Origin: Flavobacterium ardleyense
Lineage (GTDB): Bacteria > Bacteroidota > Bacteroidia > Flavobacteriales > Flavobacteriaceae
Reading direction: 5' to 3'
NCBI RefSeq assembly: GCF_033547075.1
Contig: NZ_CP137891.1
Coordinates: 2,294,001 to 2,358,000, forward strand
Length of the DNA stretch: 64,000 nucleotides
The notes under the pieces are model-generated. The model searched no databases, was not told where the DNA came from, and saw nothing but the letters and a program-made list of their open reading frames with translations. The translations under genes were made by a program, and so were the position numbers. Positions 17,597 to 27,032 of the stretch are shown here, piece by piece (positions within the stretch are counted from its first letter, which is position 1; each line of letters opens with the position of its first letter).

Positions 17597-17671
17597 ATTT
17601 CAATTTTTTTACTGATGGAAATCTATATTTTACAATCAAGTTAATTTGCCCGATAGATAATTAAATAGCAA

Positions 17672-19225
17672 TTACTCTTCAACCAATTGACTATTATATT
17701 TATACAACAGCGACCCAATCACCAGTCCACTCAAAAGGCCACCGATATGGGCTGCATTGTCAACATCATCAGCCAATCCTCCCAATAAAGATAAACCAAC
17801 AAAAATACTGATTAGGACAAATATATATTTTTTGCGAGCATCAGGATAAGCACCTTGATATAACAATCCTAAAATGGCGCCATAGAGACCCATAATTGCG
17901 CCAGACGCACCTACGCTAACCGTATTTTCATACCATAGTACACTTGCAAGACTTCCACACAGTCCAGAAAGTATAAATAATATAAAGTAGTTATGGAGTC
18001 CAAGTAGCGGTTCGATGAATTTGGCAGCAATTACAAGTCCCACAATATTAGAAATTAGATGGATTATTCCGCTATGCAGAAATAGTGCTGTAAACAGTCG
18101 CCACCATTGACCATCCATAACTTCAAACCTTCTGTTTCCGCCCCAATAAAGCAGCTCCCAAGGTTCAGGTGAAATGATGTCGTTGCCTGAAAGTAGAGTC
18201 AAAATAAAGATCAAAATATTGATATCAATAATGATTGAAGTCGCGAAGTGGTCACCTTGAGGAATTAAATACCTAAGCGCTTTAACAATATCATCTTGCT
18301 TCAATTTCTTTCTTGAGAAGCGTTTATTGCGCTGCCTCTCGTTGTATCCTGGAAAGAGCAATGAAAAAAGTAAAACAATAAGTCCCACAATAAACACTTT
18401 AAATATCCAAATCAAATTAGTGCCATTTCTATCTTTAAAATCTTCGACGGCAGGCTCCAAAACTATATACTTTTCGTCAAGTCTCACAAATGTACTAGCT
18501 TCAATTGCATTGAGATAATTATTTCGGTCGTTAGATCTAGGAGTTCTTACGAAATGATCAACAGTATAAAAGTCATATTTATTGATATTTTCGACACATT
18601 GATCATAAAACTCCTCATATTTTTCGTCTTTTTGATCCGAACTTAATCTGTTGCTTATCTGTTTACTATATTTTATTCCATACCAATACTTTGGAACATC
18701 GTAAGCGAGTTCTGTAGAATCCTTGAAAATCGGTATTACGAAGTATACATTGAAATTTAAATGGTTACTAGACTTTCCACTTACATCAAAAACAGTGTAT
18801 GTACTGCCAAGATTGGGTGCTACCGAAAAATTTTCTAATTTATAGTAAAGTGTTTTCGGAACTGTTTCAATATCTGCTATTGTCTCTAATTTTGTGAGCT
18901 TTCCTGTTGCAGTTGCTAGATATTTCTGCGAAATAGACAGCATTACACCCACACAAATCCACGTGATAATTTGAAAAAAAAATCGCCTATTATTACTGTC
19001 TTTTTTGAAAGTTAAAACCCTGAGGCGTGGTTTGAGCCAAATTGTAATAGGAATCCACGGCAGCATGGCAGGAATCCAAAATTCCCAAATCATTTCATCA
19101 ATATCTAAAATCTCAAATTCGATGGCAAGTAACCAACGGATTAGGGATAATACGAGTACACTACCAAATGCAATTAGGAAGAACATTGGTAAAATATGTT
19201 TGAGCTTTGGTAAATAATTTTCCAA
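17672..19225 (-). CDS. Rhomboid-family intramembrane serine protease with long N-terminal extension
   Basis: 517 residues. The rhomboid core occupies about 330-510: WWRLFTALFLHSGIIHLISN at 374-393, the catalytic Ser in GASGAIMG (Ser 441) and the catalytic His in AAHIGG (His 493), so the dyad is intact. The N-terminal 300 residues are unusual: two membrane helices (10-34, 50-100), a roughly 170-residue extracytoplasmic domain (110-275) and a further helix (272-292). The core would cleave membrane helices. The extra domain may select substrates. It is bracketed by unrelated genes, so the target is unknown. Confidence 0.85.
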   Translation of the reverse strand: MENYLPKLKHILPMFFLIAFGSVLVLSLIRWLLAIEFEILDIDEMIWEFWIPAMLPWIPITIWLKPRLRVLTFKKDSNNRRFFFQIITWICVGVMLSISQKYLATATGKLTKLETIADIETVPKTLYYKLENFSVAPNLGSTYTVFDVSGKSSNHLNFNVYFVIPIFKDSTELAYDVPKYWYGIKYSKQISNRLSSDQKDEKYEEFYDQCVENINKYDFYTVDHFVRTPRSNDRNNYLNAIEASTFVRLDEKYIVLEPAVEDFKDRNGTNLIWIFKVFIVGLIVLLFSLLFPGYNERQRNKRFSRKKLKQDDIVKALRYLIPQGDHFATSIIIDINILIFILTLLSGNDIISPEPWELLYWGGNRRFEVMDGQWWRLFTALFLHSGIIHLISNIVGLVIAAKFIEPLLGLHNYFILFILSGLCGSLASVLWYENTVSVGASGAIMGLYGAILGLLYQGAYPDARKKYIFVLISIFVGLSLLGGLADDVDNAAHIGGLLSGLVIGSLLYKYNSQLVEE

Positions 19226-19526
19226 TCTTGTAGGTAAGAATTTTGGGTTTCAAATGCAGGACAAAAATGAGAAAATACTTATTATATACCTATAATAATG
19301 AGATAAAAATGCTTAATTCAGAAAAGTAAAAGTTTAAAAATAATTAGACTTTTTTTCAATTTTAAAAACTTAAATTCTCGGCTAAAGATTGGTTGATAAA
19401 TACAATAGTCTAATCCTCGCCTTCAGTTGGCACTTTTAAGAATAATGGGATTATAGTCAGCGGCGGTAACCATGCAAATTTTTTTTTAATATTGCTAGAA
19501 ATATTACTCTCAGCAATGCATCGGGG
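19226..19526. other. Intergenic stretch, nothing recognised
   Basis: 301 bases of AT-rich sequence between two minus-strand genes. I see no ORF, no strong hairpin and no copy of the repeat families found elsewhere in the window. Confidence 0.5.
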
Positions 19527-19979
19527 TTAATCAATTGCTAAAAATTCAAGCGTATTTTTTTCGGTTGTATATCCTTTCAAAACATTTGGCCCAAGAATCA
19601 TGGTCGTAAAAGTAGCTCCAACACCAAAAATGGCAGCAGGCGCCGTTCCACCAGCAAATGCGATAATGGCAACTGCGACAGCAGCAGTATAAAATAAAAC
19701 CACATCTGTGGCAACTGTCATCAGCAAGGGATTTCTTTTAATTTTAGCAATCTCCGATAAGTCGATTACTTTTCCTTTTACCAACATCGTACTATCGTTT
19801 AATATTTGGAAACGTCCAGTGATTCTTTTTCCTTCAACAGTTTTAATGCGAATTCTAGTTTTTTCTTTAAATAGCCTTGTTGTCCCCGTTTTCTGATTGG
19901 TGATTTTTACCGCTGAATTCTGCGAAAATACGAGGCTAGCAAAAAGCATTGCGACTAAGACGAAGAGAATTTTTTTCAT
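19527..19979 (-). CDS. Hypothetical secreted/membrane protein
   Basis: 150 residues from the ATG at 19979. The alternative in-frame start 15 bases upstream only adds MKPYY before the signal peptide, so I prefer the later one. Signal peptide KKILFVLVAMLFASLVFSQ; then a strand-rich segment (TRIRIKTVEGKRITGRFQILNDSTMLVKGKVIDLSEIAKIKR) shaped like an Sm/RDD-type small barrel; then two membrane helices rich in Ala and Gly (ATDVVLFYTAAVAVAIIAFAGG, GVGATFTTMILG). Similar small proteins occur across Bacteroidota without known function. Confidence 0.72.
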   Translation of the reverse strand: MKKILFVLVAMLFASLVFSQNSAVKITNQKTGTTRLFKEKTRIRIKTVEGKRITGRFQILNDSTMLVKGKVIDLSEIAKIKRNPLLMTVATDVVLFYTAAVAVAIIAFAGGTAPAAIFGVGATFTTMILGPNVLKGYTTEKNTLEFLAID

Positions 19980-20134
19980 ATAATATGGTTTCAAAAAAAA
20001 GAAATTGGAGAAAGCTTACTAGCAACAATATTTTAATATTTCAACCGAATTTAGTCTATTCTTTAATGTGTTTGACTAAAGTACTAGATTATTTTACTTG
20101 TAAGATAACTTGTTGAAGATGAAAACTATGTATT

Positions 20135-20310
20135 GCACAAGGGGTGGGAACGAGCCGAACGAAGCGAACTTGCGAATCACATCCTTTAATTCCAACCAAA
20201 TAATTGCTTTTTCACTGTAAATTTCTGTCAGAAAAGATACAGTGGACAACCCAACCCGAGTCAACTACATTTAATTTTTAAGAAAGTTATACTGGCGACG
20301 GGTGGCGCCC
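20135..20310 (+). repeat. Structured dispersed element, copy 5 (long form, diverged, with inserted module)
   Basis: It opens GCACAAGGGGTGGGAACGAG, carries the module CCGAACGAAGCGAACTTGCG, then CACATCCTTT..., AAAAGATACAGTGGACAACCC and the closing GGCGACGGGTGGCGCCC. The inner stem has lost most pairing (TCCTTTAAT against CAGAAAAGA), which shows decay of an old copy. Confidence 0.7.
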
Positions 20311-20347
20311 TAAAAAAAAATATCTACAGAAATAAAATGTTCATCTT

Positions 20348-22852
20348 TTACGTTACATTTCCTCTCAATCTCTTGGCCAATTTCACAAATTCAAACCAAA
20401 TCACGGATATGAAACCAACTGCGACTGCAGTTAGAATTTCATTGGTACTAAGTGGTGCAAATTTAAAAAAATCAGTTAATGGCGGCACAAAAAGCAGCAT
20501 TGCAGTAATTGCAATTGTTATCGCTATCATCAATGGTACTAACGCATTTTTATACTTTAGAGTGGTTATAATCGAGTAATAAAATGAACGATTTACCAGA
20601 GTCAAAAAGATATTTGCCACAATTAACACCAAGAAAACCATAGTTCTAATGGTAGTTTCAGCGAGACCTTGTCGCAAAGCATATTGATAGATAAATAGTG
20701 TTCCTGCAGTAATTGCCAATCCCTGAATAATACTAGTTGTGAGTTCGGCGCGATTAAAAAATGAAGTTGCCACAGCTCGAGGTTTCCGAAGCATAGTATT
20801 CTTTTCGATTGGCTCATTTTCGAAAATAATAGAGCAGGTGGGACCCATAATCAACTCTAAAAAAATGATATGTACAGGCGTAAATATATTTGGATAAACC
20901 CAACCCAAAGCAAGCGGTATAAAAACGGTTAGAATAATCGGAATATGGATGGAAATGATATACTGAATCGCCTTTTTCAAGTTGGTATAAATTCGTCTTC
21001 CCATCGCAACCGCATCCACCATTTTGGATAAATCGTCTTCCAATAGAATTAGCGAAGCTGCTTGTTTGGCAATTTCAGTTCCCTTTTTACCCATGGCAAT
21101 TCCGATATGCGCCGCTTTTAAAGCAGGACCATCATTGACGCCGTCACCGGTCATTGCAACAATTTGGTTATTGGCTTTCAGCGCATTGATTATTCGCAGT
21201 TTTGCTTCTGGAAACATTCTAGTAAAAATATTTGTTTGCATTACTTTCTGCTCAAGTTCCGCATCAGATAAAAGCATTAACTCGTCACCACTTAAACTGT
21301 GCTCGTAGCCTCGAAAATCTATTTGTTTGGCAATTGCTCTAGTGGTTTCGGCATTATCTCCAGTAACAATTTTTACTAAAATACCTGCTTGGTAAAAATG
21401 TTCTAAAACCTCGCTGATATTCGCTTTCGGTGGATCGTAAAAAGCTACAATTCCTTTGAATTTAAAAGAAAATTCTTGCTGTTTTTTCGGAAAATTATTT
21501 CCTTCAAAAACGCTCTCTCCAACTCCCAAAACTCTATAACCTTCCGAAGTTATTTCTTTTATGGCTGCATTAATTTTTGCTATTTCGTCGGGCGAGAGAT
21601 TACAAACATTCATCAAGGCTTCTGGCGCACCTTTGGCTGCGATGATTCTCTGTCCTTGAGAATTCTCAAAAAGGTGGGTCATCATTGGTGGTTTTCCGCC
21701 CAATGGATATTCGTGAATCATTTTGAAATCTGGTCTTTCGTCTTTTTGGGTGGATTTAGCGTAAGAGTCATGCAAAGCTATTTCCATCGGGTCAAACGGA
21801 ATTGGCTCGCTTGCCCACATTGCGATTTTCAAAAGCTCTTTTTCAGAAGCATCGGCTTCCTCAGGATTCGAAATTCGATTAGACTCTAGCGTAAATATTT
21901 TGGCTAGACTCATTTTGTTTTCGGTAATTGTGCCAGTTTTGTCGGTGCAGATAACGGTGGCAGAGCCGAGGGTTTCCACCGTTTTCATCTGTTTTACAAT
22001 CACTCCCAATTTCATTAAGCGTAAAGATCCAATTGCCATAAAGGCGGTCAAAGCCATCGGAATTTCTTCGGGTAGAATACTCATCGCAAGAGTCAAAGCT
22101 TTTAATAAACTATCAAGCAGGTTTTGAGAATTGTAGTAGTTTATTGCCCACACAATCAAAAAAACCACTGCTCCCGCAATTACCATTTTCTTTACAAAGC
22201 TGTTAATCTCCAGTTCCAAAGGCGTTTTTTCAACTTGGATACTTTCTAAACTTTCGCCAATTTTTCCGAGTTTTGTCTGATTGCCAATATGTGTAATTGT
22301 CACAATTGCCAGTCCGCTCGCCACGGTTGTACCTTTATAAATACTACTGTCTTCGTGGTATTTATCTTTAAAAACTGCAAATGATTCGCCAGTTAAGATC
22401 GATTCGTTTACTGAGAAATCATTGGAGTGAATAATAATTCCGTCGGCGGGAATTGATGTTCCTTCCTCCACAAGTAGACTATCGCCAATTACTAAATCTT
22501 CCGTCTTAATTTCGATAGCTTCCCCATTTCGAATCACACTGCAATTTGGTTGCGAAAAATCCTTTAACTTCTGCAACGCATTACGGCTACGTGAATCTTG
22601 ATAAAGTGAAATTACCGATACAATTATAATAGCCGAAAGTAGAAAAAGTCCATCGCCGGTTTCTCCACTTATAAAATAAATTAGAGACGCAACTAACAAA
22701 ATTGCAATCATCGGTTCTTTGGCAAGGCTTTTCAACGCTTCGAGTGCGCCGTTCTCCTTTTTGAATTTCAGGGTATTTCTGCCGAATTTTTCCCGTGCAA
22801 TCTGTACCTCTGCATCCGTGAGACCTTTTATATCGAAGTTGCTTGCCGCCAT
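20348..22852 (-). CDS. Cation-translocating P-type ATPase (P2-like)
   Basis: 834 residues. Actuator loop TGES at 154-157. Phosphorylation motif DKTGTIT with Asp 304. Helix-4 motif LPEEIP at 260-265, where PEGLP is more usual in calcium pumps. Hinge MTGDGVNDGPALKAAHIGIAMG in the P-domain. The length and about ten membrane helices fit calcium/sodium-type P2 ATPases. The PEEIP variant is common among bacterial pumps of unproven ion choice, so calcium, magnesium or manganese export are all open. No heavy-metal-binding N-domain or CPx motif is present. It stands alone. Confidence 0.88.
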   Translation of the reverse strand: MAASNFDIKGLTDAEVQIAREKFGRNTLKFKKENGALEALKSLAKEPMIAILLVASLIYFISGETGDGLFLLSAIIIVSVISLYQDSRSRNALQKLKDFSQPNCSVIRNGEAIEIKTEDLVIGDSLLVEEGTSIPADGIIIHSNDFSVNESILTGESFAVFKDKYHEDSSIYKGTTVASGLAIVTITHIGNQTKLGKIGESLESIQVEKTPLELEINSFVKKMVIAGAVVFLIVWAINYYNSQNLLDSLLKALTLAMSILPEEIPMALTAFMAIGSLRLMKLGVIVKQMKTVETLGSATVICTDKTGTITENKMSLAKIFTLESNRISNPEEADASEKELLKIAMWASEPIPFDPMEIALHDSYAKSTQKDERPDFKMIHEYPLGGKPPMMTHLFENSQGQRIIAAKGAPEALMNVCNLSPDEIAKINAAIKEITSEGYRVLGVGESVFEGNNFPKKQQEFSFKFKGIVAFYDPPKANISEVLEHFYQAGILVKIVTGDNAETTRAIAKQIDFRGYEHSLSGDELMLLSDAELEQKVMQTNIFTRMFPEAKLRIINALKANNQIVAMTGDGVNDGPALKAAHIGIAMGKKGTEIAKQAASLILLEDDLSKMVDAVAMGRRIYTNLKKAIQYIISIHIPIILTVFIPLALGWVYPNIFTPVHIIFLELIMGPTCSIIFENEPIEKNTMLRKPRAVATSFFNRAELTTSIIQGLAITAGTLFIYQYALRQGLAETTIRTMVFLVLIVANIFLTLVNRSFYYSIITTLKYKNALVPLMIAITIAITAMLLFVPPLTDFFKFAPLSTNEILTAVAVGFISVIWFEFVKLAKRLRGNVT

Positions 22853-22978
22853 AGTTTCAAGATTTGTGACTTTATAAGTAAAAGTAGCGCTTTGCCGGAT
22901 GACAATGAATTAAGAAAGCCAATTTAGCAATGGTCTTAATTAAGAAAGTTATTACTTAGAGTTATTTATTGATTTATT

Positions 22979-23106
22979 GCTACGAAGTTTCGCTAAGGTC
23001 TGTCGGCTACCGTCATTACAATCCCTAATTTTATCAGAGTGGCAATCCAATTAATATTTCTTTAAATATTTTGTAAAGGATGCCGTCGTCATCAGGGATA
23101 GGGGAG
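22979..23106 (-). repeat. Structured dispersed element, copy 6 (degraded)
   Basis: It is recognisable at its ends only: CTACGAAGTTTCGCTAAGG resembles the CTTCGCCCGTTCGCT module, and AAAGGATGCCGTCGTCATCAGG matches the CATCCTTT core in reverse. The interior resembles the loop of copy 3 (GGCAATCC, TTTAAATATT). Confidence 0.6.
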
Positions 23107-23263
23107 TATTAGTTATGTCTCGATTTGTGGACAAAACTTAATTCATATTCTTTAGAAGATTCGTGATTTAAAATAAAAGTGCGTAAGATTTAGATACTTT
23201 AATATATTATTAATTAAAACAGACTTTTCGTAAAACATTTTTTAAATGAATATAGAAAATATA

Positions 23264-23271
23264 TATATTTG
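23264..23271 (+). promoter_or_regulatory. Bacteroidota -7 element TATATTTG
   Basis: An exact match to TAnnTTTG, 26 bases before the ATG at 23297. The transcript would start near 23278, downstream of the alternative TTG start at 23246, which argues for the 23297 start. Confidence 0.6.
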
Positions 23272-23296
23272 TTTACTTAACACCAAATTAACAAAT

Positions 23297-23941
23297 ATGA
23301 AAAAATTATTTCTAATTGCTATTGCAGCAATGACCTTTTCTTGTAGCTCCGATGATGGACCATCAAATGTAACTCCAGACCCTCAAGCTAGTGGCTACGC
23401 CTTTATGCGTGGAAAAATGAACAATGTCGATTTTGATTACACTGTAAATAATACCGCTACCGATGTCTTTATTTACAGTCCAATAGGAGGCTATTCAGGA
23501 TTAGATAATAAATTATGGTACCGTTACGGAGCATCTATCTCTAGTTTTACTCCGCCAAATTTTATACCCGAAATAATGATTGGATGGGATAATGTTTATT
23601 ACTATTCAGGAGTAGGAGCTGATTTAGAAAATGAGCAATTCTATACTACGGTTGGAAATTTACCGACAAATTTTTTGACAGATAATCAAAGTGATAATTA
23701 TAGTCCTGGCGTAACTGTGGATTTTAGAGATGCACAAGGTAAATTCTACAGCACTATTTATGGCAGTCAAAGCGGAAGTTCTGTAGCAGTGACAGGCTCT
23801 TCACAAGCAGTTGAAATGGGAATAAAAACCAAAACAGTTTGGGGAACATTTTCTTGTAAGATGTACAATGAAAATAATCCTGCGGACGTAAAACAAATTA
23901 CGAATGGAACTTTTAAAGTAGTGTTATTTCCTAATAATTAG
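23297..23941 (+). CDS. Hypothetical lipoprotein
   Basis: 214 residues from the ATG at 23297; the longer reading from TTG at 23246 would place 17 residues before the signal peptide and start upstream of the promoter. Signal MKKLFLIAIAAMTFSCSSDD with lipidated Cys at 17; the SSDD that follows is the acidic surface-export type seen in Bacteroidota. The rest is strand- and Tyr/Asn-rich (YAFMRGKMNNVDFDYTVNNTATDVFIY). No family recognised. It is probably exposed at the outer membrane. Confidence 0.75.
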   Translation: MKKLFLIAIAAMTFSCSSDDGPSNVTPDPQASGYAFMRGKMNNVDFDYTVNNTATDVFIYSPIGGYSGLDNKLWYRYGASISSFTPPNFIPEIMIGWDNVYYYSGVGADLENEQFYTTVGNLPTNFLTDNQSDNYSPGVTVDFRDAQGKFYSTIYGSQSGSSVAVTGSSQAVEMGIKTKTVWGTFSCKMYNENNPADVKQITNGTFKVVLFPNN

Positions 23942-23985
23942 CTTTCAGCTGTCAGCTTTCAGCCGTCAGCTTTTAACTACAAGCT
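23942..23985. repeat. GCTTTCAGCTGTCAGC short repeat
   Basis: Imperfect tandem units (GCTTTCAGCTGTCA, GCTTTCAGCCGTCA, GCTTTTAACTACAA) start directly after the stop codon. They are related to the run at 6581-6627. Confidence 0.65.
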
Positions 23986-23993
23986 TTTAATCT

Positions 23994-24022
23994 TAAAGCC
24001 TGACCTTGTAGTCAGGCTTTTG
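23994..24022 (+). terminator. Intrinsic terminator
   Basis: AAAGCCTGAC pairs perfectly with GTCAGGCTTT around CTTGTA, with A- and T-rich flanks. It ends the lipoprotein gene at 23941. Confidence 0.8.
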
Positions 24023-24088
24023 AGTATTTTAGAAAAAATGTGGCTTAAATTAAAATCAATTTTAAGCGGTTTTTAAAGACTTTTAAGG

Positions 24089-25027
24089 TTAGTTTTTATA
24101 TTGCAAACCTTTCAATTTTTCCATTTCTTCACGTGCCTGCCTTGTAGTAAGCGTGCTGCCATCATGACTCCATCCTGGCGGACCAAAAGCGTACAGAAAT
24201 TTATGTTTCCAGTCAGAAGATTTCTTCATATCGCTCCAAATATTGGCGTATTCGTGAGTTAGTATTACCATAGGATTGTAGGAATTAGGGGGCAGCGTCA
24301 CTCCAAATTCAATAGCAATACTTTCATCAAGAGGTTTCCAAGTTCCGAAAATACGATCAAAAATATTTAAAAATCCGCCGTGATTTTTATCGAGATATTC
24401 GATATTTTTTGCGTGATGTACTTGATGCATAGTGTGCGTATTGAAAATTTTTTCAACCCATCCCAACTTGGGAATATACTGCGAATGCAGTTGAAATTGC
24501 CACAACGATTCGATTCCTAAACAGACCAAAATCATTTCGGGTGGAAAGCCAATTGCAGGCATCCATAAATAAAATAAAGGTTTGTAGATAATTGTAAACC
24601 AGCCATTTCTCACAGCAGTGCCCAAATTAAAATTGTCAGAAGAATGGTGTACAATGTGTGCCGCCCAGAAAAATCGAACCATGTGATTTTGTCTGTGAAA
24701 CCAGTAATAACTAAAATCGTCGGCGAGTTGACAGAAAATCCAGACGTACCACGCGTAGGTAAAAGATTGCCAACCCATAATATTCATCCGAACTCCATTA
24801 ACCACTGGATTAAAAGTTTCGTAAATCCAACTAAAAATTACAATTGCTGAAATGGTTTTGACCAAGGCAGCCACGACCGCCGAGCCTACACCGAGGGCTA
24901 AACTGGAAAATAAATCCTTGTAATTGTACAGTTTCTTTCTTTCACTATGCTTGCTGTAAGATAGTTCTAGCAAAATCAGAGCTAAGAAAAAAGGGACGCC
25001 GTAAACGAGCGGGTTGGTAAAATCCAT
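24089..25027 (-). CDS. Sterol desaturase / fatty-acid hydroxylase family membrane enzyme
   Basis: 312 residues with four to five membrane helices. Di-iron histidine clusters are visible: WFHRQNHMVRFFWAAHIVHHSSDNFN (HxxxxH and HxxHH) and later THTMHQVHHAKN. These define the superfamily, which hydroxylates or desaturates lipids with oxygen and electrons at the membrane. The length is normal. The substrate is not readable. It might modify hopanoids, sphingolipids or carotenoids. Divergent from the gene at 25252. Confidence 0.88.
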   Translation of the reverse strand: MDFTNPLVYGVPFFLALILLELSYSKHSERKKLYNYKDLFSSLALGVGSAVVAALVKTISAIVIFSWIYETFNPVVNGVRMNIMGWQSFTYAWYVWIFCQLADDFSYYWFHRQNHMVRFFWAAHIVHHSSDNFNLGTAVRNGWFTIIYKPLFYLWMPAIGFPPEMILVCLGIESLWQFQLHSQYIPKLGWVEKIFNTHTMHQVHHAKNIEYLDKNHGGFLNIFDRIFGTWKPLDESIAIEFGVTLPPNSYNPMVILTHEYANIWSDMKKSSDWKHKFLYAFGPPGWSHDGSTLTTRQAREEMEKLKGLQYKN

Positions 25028-25251
25028 TCAAATATTTTTATATTTTTTCTAAGTTAGCTCTTTCAACATAGGCATAACATTAGTATGATTGCTTTAATAA
25101 AAGTTTAACGGCGGTGAAAATAATAATATGCGACCTCCTTTTGCCAATCTGAAATAATTAATAGTATAACTTTTAGAGTAGATATCTATAATATTTTTCG
25201 GGAAATGACTTTTATATTCGTAAATTGAATTTCAATCTAAAAACAAAAAAA

Positions 25252-25620
25252 ATGACAAATGTTATAGTTCAATTCCGAATTGAAAAAGAGTTAGTTTCAG
25301 CGCACGATCCGATTTTTGAGGATTCAGATATTCAGCAAGAAATTATCCAAAGGCTTAAAAATGGTTCTGCAACTTTTGACAAAATGGTGGAGGATGATGC
25401 AGACGGGGATATGGACGAGCAGTTATACGAAACGGTGGTGATCAATCACAGACCAACTACATTCATTGATCTGGCATTTTCAGTAAATGCAGAGCAGCTT
25501 GAAAAACTAGAAAATGATGCCGAATTAGTGTTGATGAAATCGATTGCAGCTTTGCAAAAAGATGCAAAGCTAACAAACGATATCGTGAAAAACAGAGTTG
25601 CTTTTCTAAGTTTTAGATAA
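25252..25620 (+). CDS. Hypothetical cytoplasmic protein
   Basis: 122 residues from the ATG at 25252, preferred to a TTG 27 bases upstream because the sequence before it (NFNLKTKK) is untranslated-like and A-rich. No signal or membrane segment. The protein opens MTNVIVQFRIEKELVSAHDPIF and has an acidic centre (KMVEDDADGDMDEQLYE). I do not recognise the family. Its stop at 25620 abuts the convergent dehydrogenase gene with one base between them. Confidence 0.65.
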   Translation: MTNVIVQFRIEKELVSAHDPIFEDSDIQQEIIQRLKNGSATFDKMVEDDADGDMDEQLYETVVINHRPTTFIDLAFSVNAEQLEKLENDAELVLMKSIAALQKDAKLTNDIVKNRVAFLSFR

Positions 25621-25621
25621 G

Positions 25622-26866
25622 TTATTTTTTAGCGATTTTATATAATTTTCCAGAGTCGGTTATGGCGTATAATGCGCCATCCTGACCTTGGGTAATATCT
25701 CTAAAACGTTCTCCCTCAGATTCTAAAAGTCTTTCTTCTCCTACAACTTTATTGTCTTGAAACACAAGTCTAGTGATTTGCATGCTGCTTAATCCGCCAA
25801 TAAATAGATTGTCTTCCCATTCCGGAATTGTACCACCGTGGTAAAAGGTAATTCCGCTTGGCGAAATCACAGGATCCCAATAATATACCGGTTGTTCCAT
25901 TCCTTCTTTTTGCGAAATTCCTTCACCAATTGTCTTTCCAGTATATTCTACGCCGTAAGTAATAGTTGGCCAGCCGTAATTAAGTTTTGGTTTTATCAAG
26001 TTTAGTTCATCACCACCTTTTGGACCCATCTCTGTTTCCCACAAGTCGCCAGTTATAGGATGTATTGCCAATCCTTGAACATTTCTATGTCCATACGAAT
26101 AAATTTCTGGATAAGCTTTCGAGTCTCCTAAAAATGGATTTCCCGCGGCGGGCTTCCCGTCTTTCGTTATGCGAACTACTTTTCCTAAGCCAGAATTTAG
26201 CCACTGCGCCTGCGGACGCGTTTCAAGATCAGATCGCTCGCCAGTACTCACATAAAGATTTCCCTTGCCATCAAATACAATTCGCGAACCGTAATGTAAA
26301 TTTCCATCATAATAAGGTAGCGCCCGGTAAATTGTCTGTACATTTTCTACCTTTTTTTCGTCGGCCGAAAGTTTTCCTTTGCCAACCGCAGTCAAGTTTC
26401 CTTTGGAAGTTTCTTCGCTATAACTAAAGAAAATCATGCGATTGTTGGCAAAATCAGGATCGAGGCATACATCAAGTAATCCACCTTGTCCGCTATCGTT
26501 TACTTTTGGCAGTCCTGTTATTTTTTCGCTCAAACTTCCATCTTTAGTAATAATTCTAAGATTTCCACCTTTTTCAGTAATCAACATTCGACCGTCTGGC
26601 AGAGCCTTAACGCTCCACGGTTTTGACAAATCTTTGTTGACAACCGTTACAGAATACTCTGTGGTGGTTTTTGCGCCGGCAATTCGCGATTGTCCTATAA
26701 AGGCAGGCTCAAGAGTGGTTACTTTGTCCTTGGTTTCCACGGCAGGTAAAGTGGTATTTTCTGAAGTGGTTGTGGTCACGATAGTTTCTTGCTTCTTAGT
26801 AGATTTATTGCCGCAGGATAAGAGTAGAAACGATGAAAATCCTATAAAGAGTAAATGCTTTTTCAT
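25622..26866 (-). CDS. PQQ-dependent aldose sugar dehydrogenase-like lipoprotein
   Basis: 414 residues. Lipoprotein signal FIGFSSFLLLSCGN (Cys 18), a Thr-rich linker, then a six-bladed propeller of the soluble glucose/aldose dehydrogenase type: PWSVKALPDGRMLITEKGGNLRII, GLLDVCLDPDFANNRMIFFSYS, HYGSRIVFDGKGNLYVSTGER, SYGHRNVQGLAIHPITGDLWETEMGPKGGDELNLI and a final RFRDITQGQDGALYAITDSGKLYKI. It would oxidise sugars in the periplasm with PQQ. No PQQ-synthesis genes are nearby, so the cofactor may be scavenged. Two palindromes lie upstream. Confidence 0.87.
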   Translation of the reverse strand: MKKHLLFIGFSSFLLLSCGNKSTKKQETIVTTTTSENTTLPAVETKDKVTTLEPAFIGQSRIAGAKTTTEYSVTVVNKDLSKPWSVKALPDGRMLITEKGGNLRIITKDGSLSEKITGLPKVNDSGQGGLLDVCLDPDFANNRMIFFSYSEETSKGNLTAVGKGKLSADEKKVENVQTIYRALPYYDGNLHYGSRIVFDGKGNLYVSTGERSDLETRPQAQWLNSGLGKVVRITKDGKPAAGNPFLGDSKAYPEIYSYGHRNVQGLAIHPITGDLWETEMGPKGGDELNLIKPKLNYGWPTITYGVEYTGKTIGEGISQKEGMEQPVYYWDPVISPSGITFYHGGTIPEWEDNLFIGGLSSMQITRLVFQDNKVVGEERLLESEGERFRDITQGQDGALYAITDSGKLYKIAKK

Positions 26867-26938
26867 AATTTGATGATTTAGTAGAATTTTTAATTCCTAA
26901 AATTACGGAAGTTTTAGTGAAATAGAGTTCCTTTTTAA

Positions 26939-26974
26939 GATTTCTATATAGAAATCATTTCACAAATGGTGAAA
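26939..26974. promoter_or_regulatory. Two adjacent palindromes upstream of the sugar dehydrogenase gene
   Basis: GATTTCTATATAGAAATC (26939-26956) is an 18-bp perfect palindrome. TTTCAC (26958-26963) and GTGAAA (26969-26974) form a second one with a five-base spacer. They lie 70-110 bases before the dehydrogenase start. They may be operators; no regulator gene adjoins. Confidence 0.45.
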
Positions 26975-27032
26975 AGTTGCGAAGTATTGCAATTATTGAT
27001 GGTTAAATTTATGCGAATAATTTGAAGTTTCA

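Noticed and set aside
21476-21889. 137-codon ORF opposite the P-type ATPase gene
   Set aside because: Lies wholly within a clear ATPase coding region on the other strand; Phe/Cys-rich antisense reading.
26065-26873. Two ORFs opposite the sugar dehydrogenase gene
   Set aside because: Antisense readings of a well-supported propeller gene.
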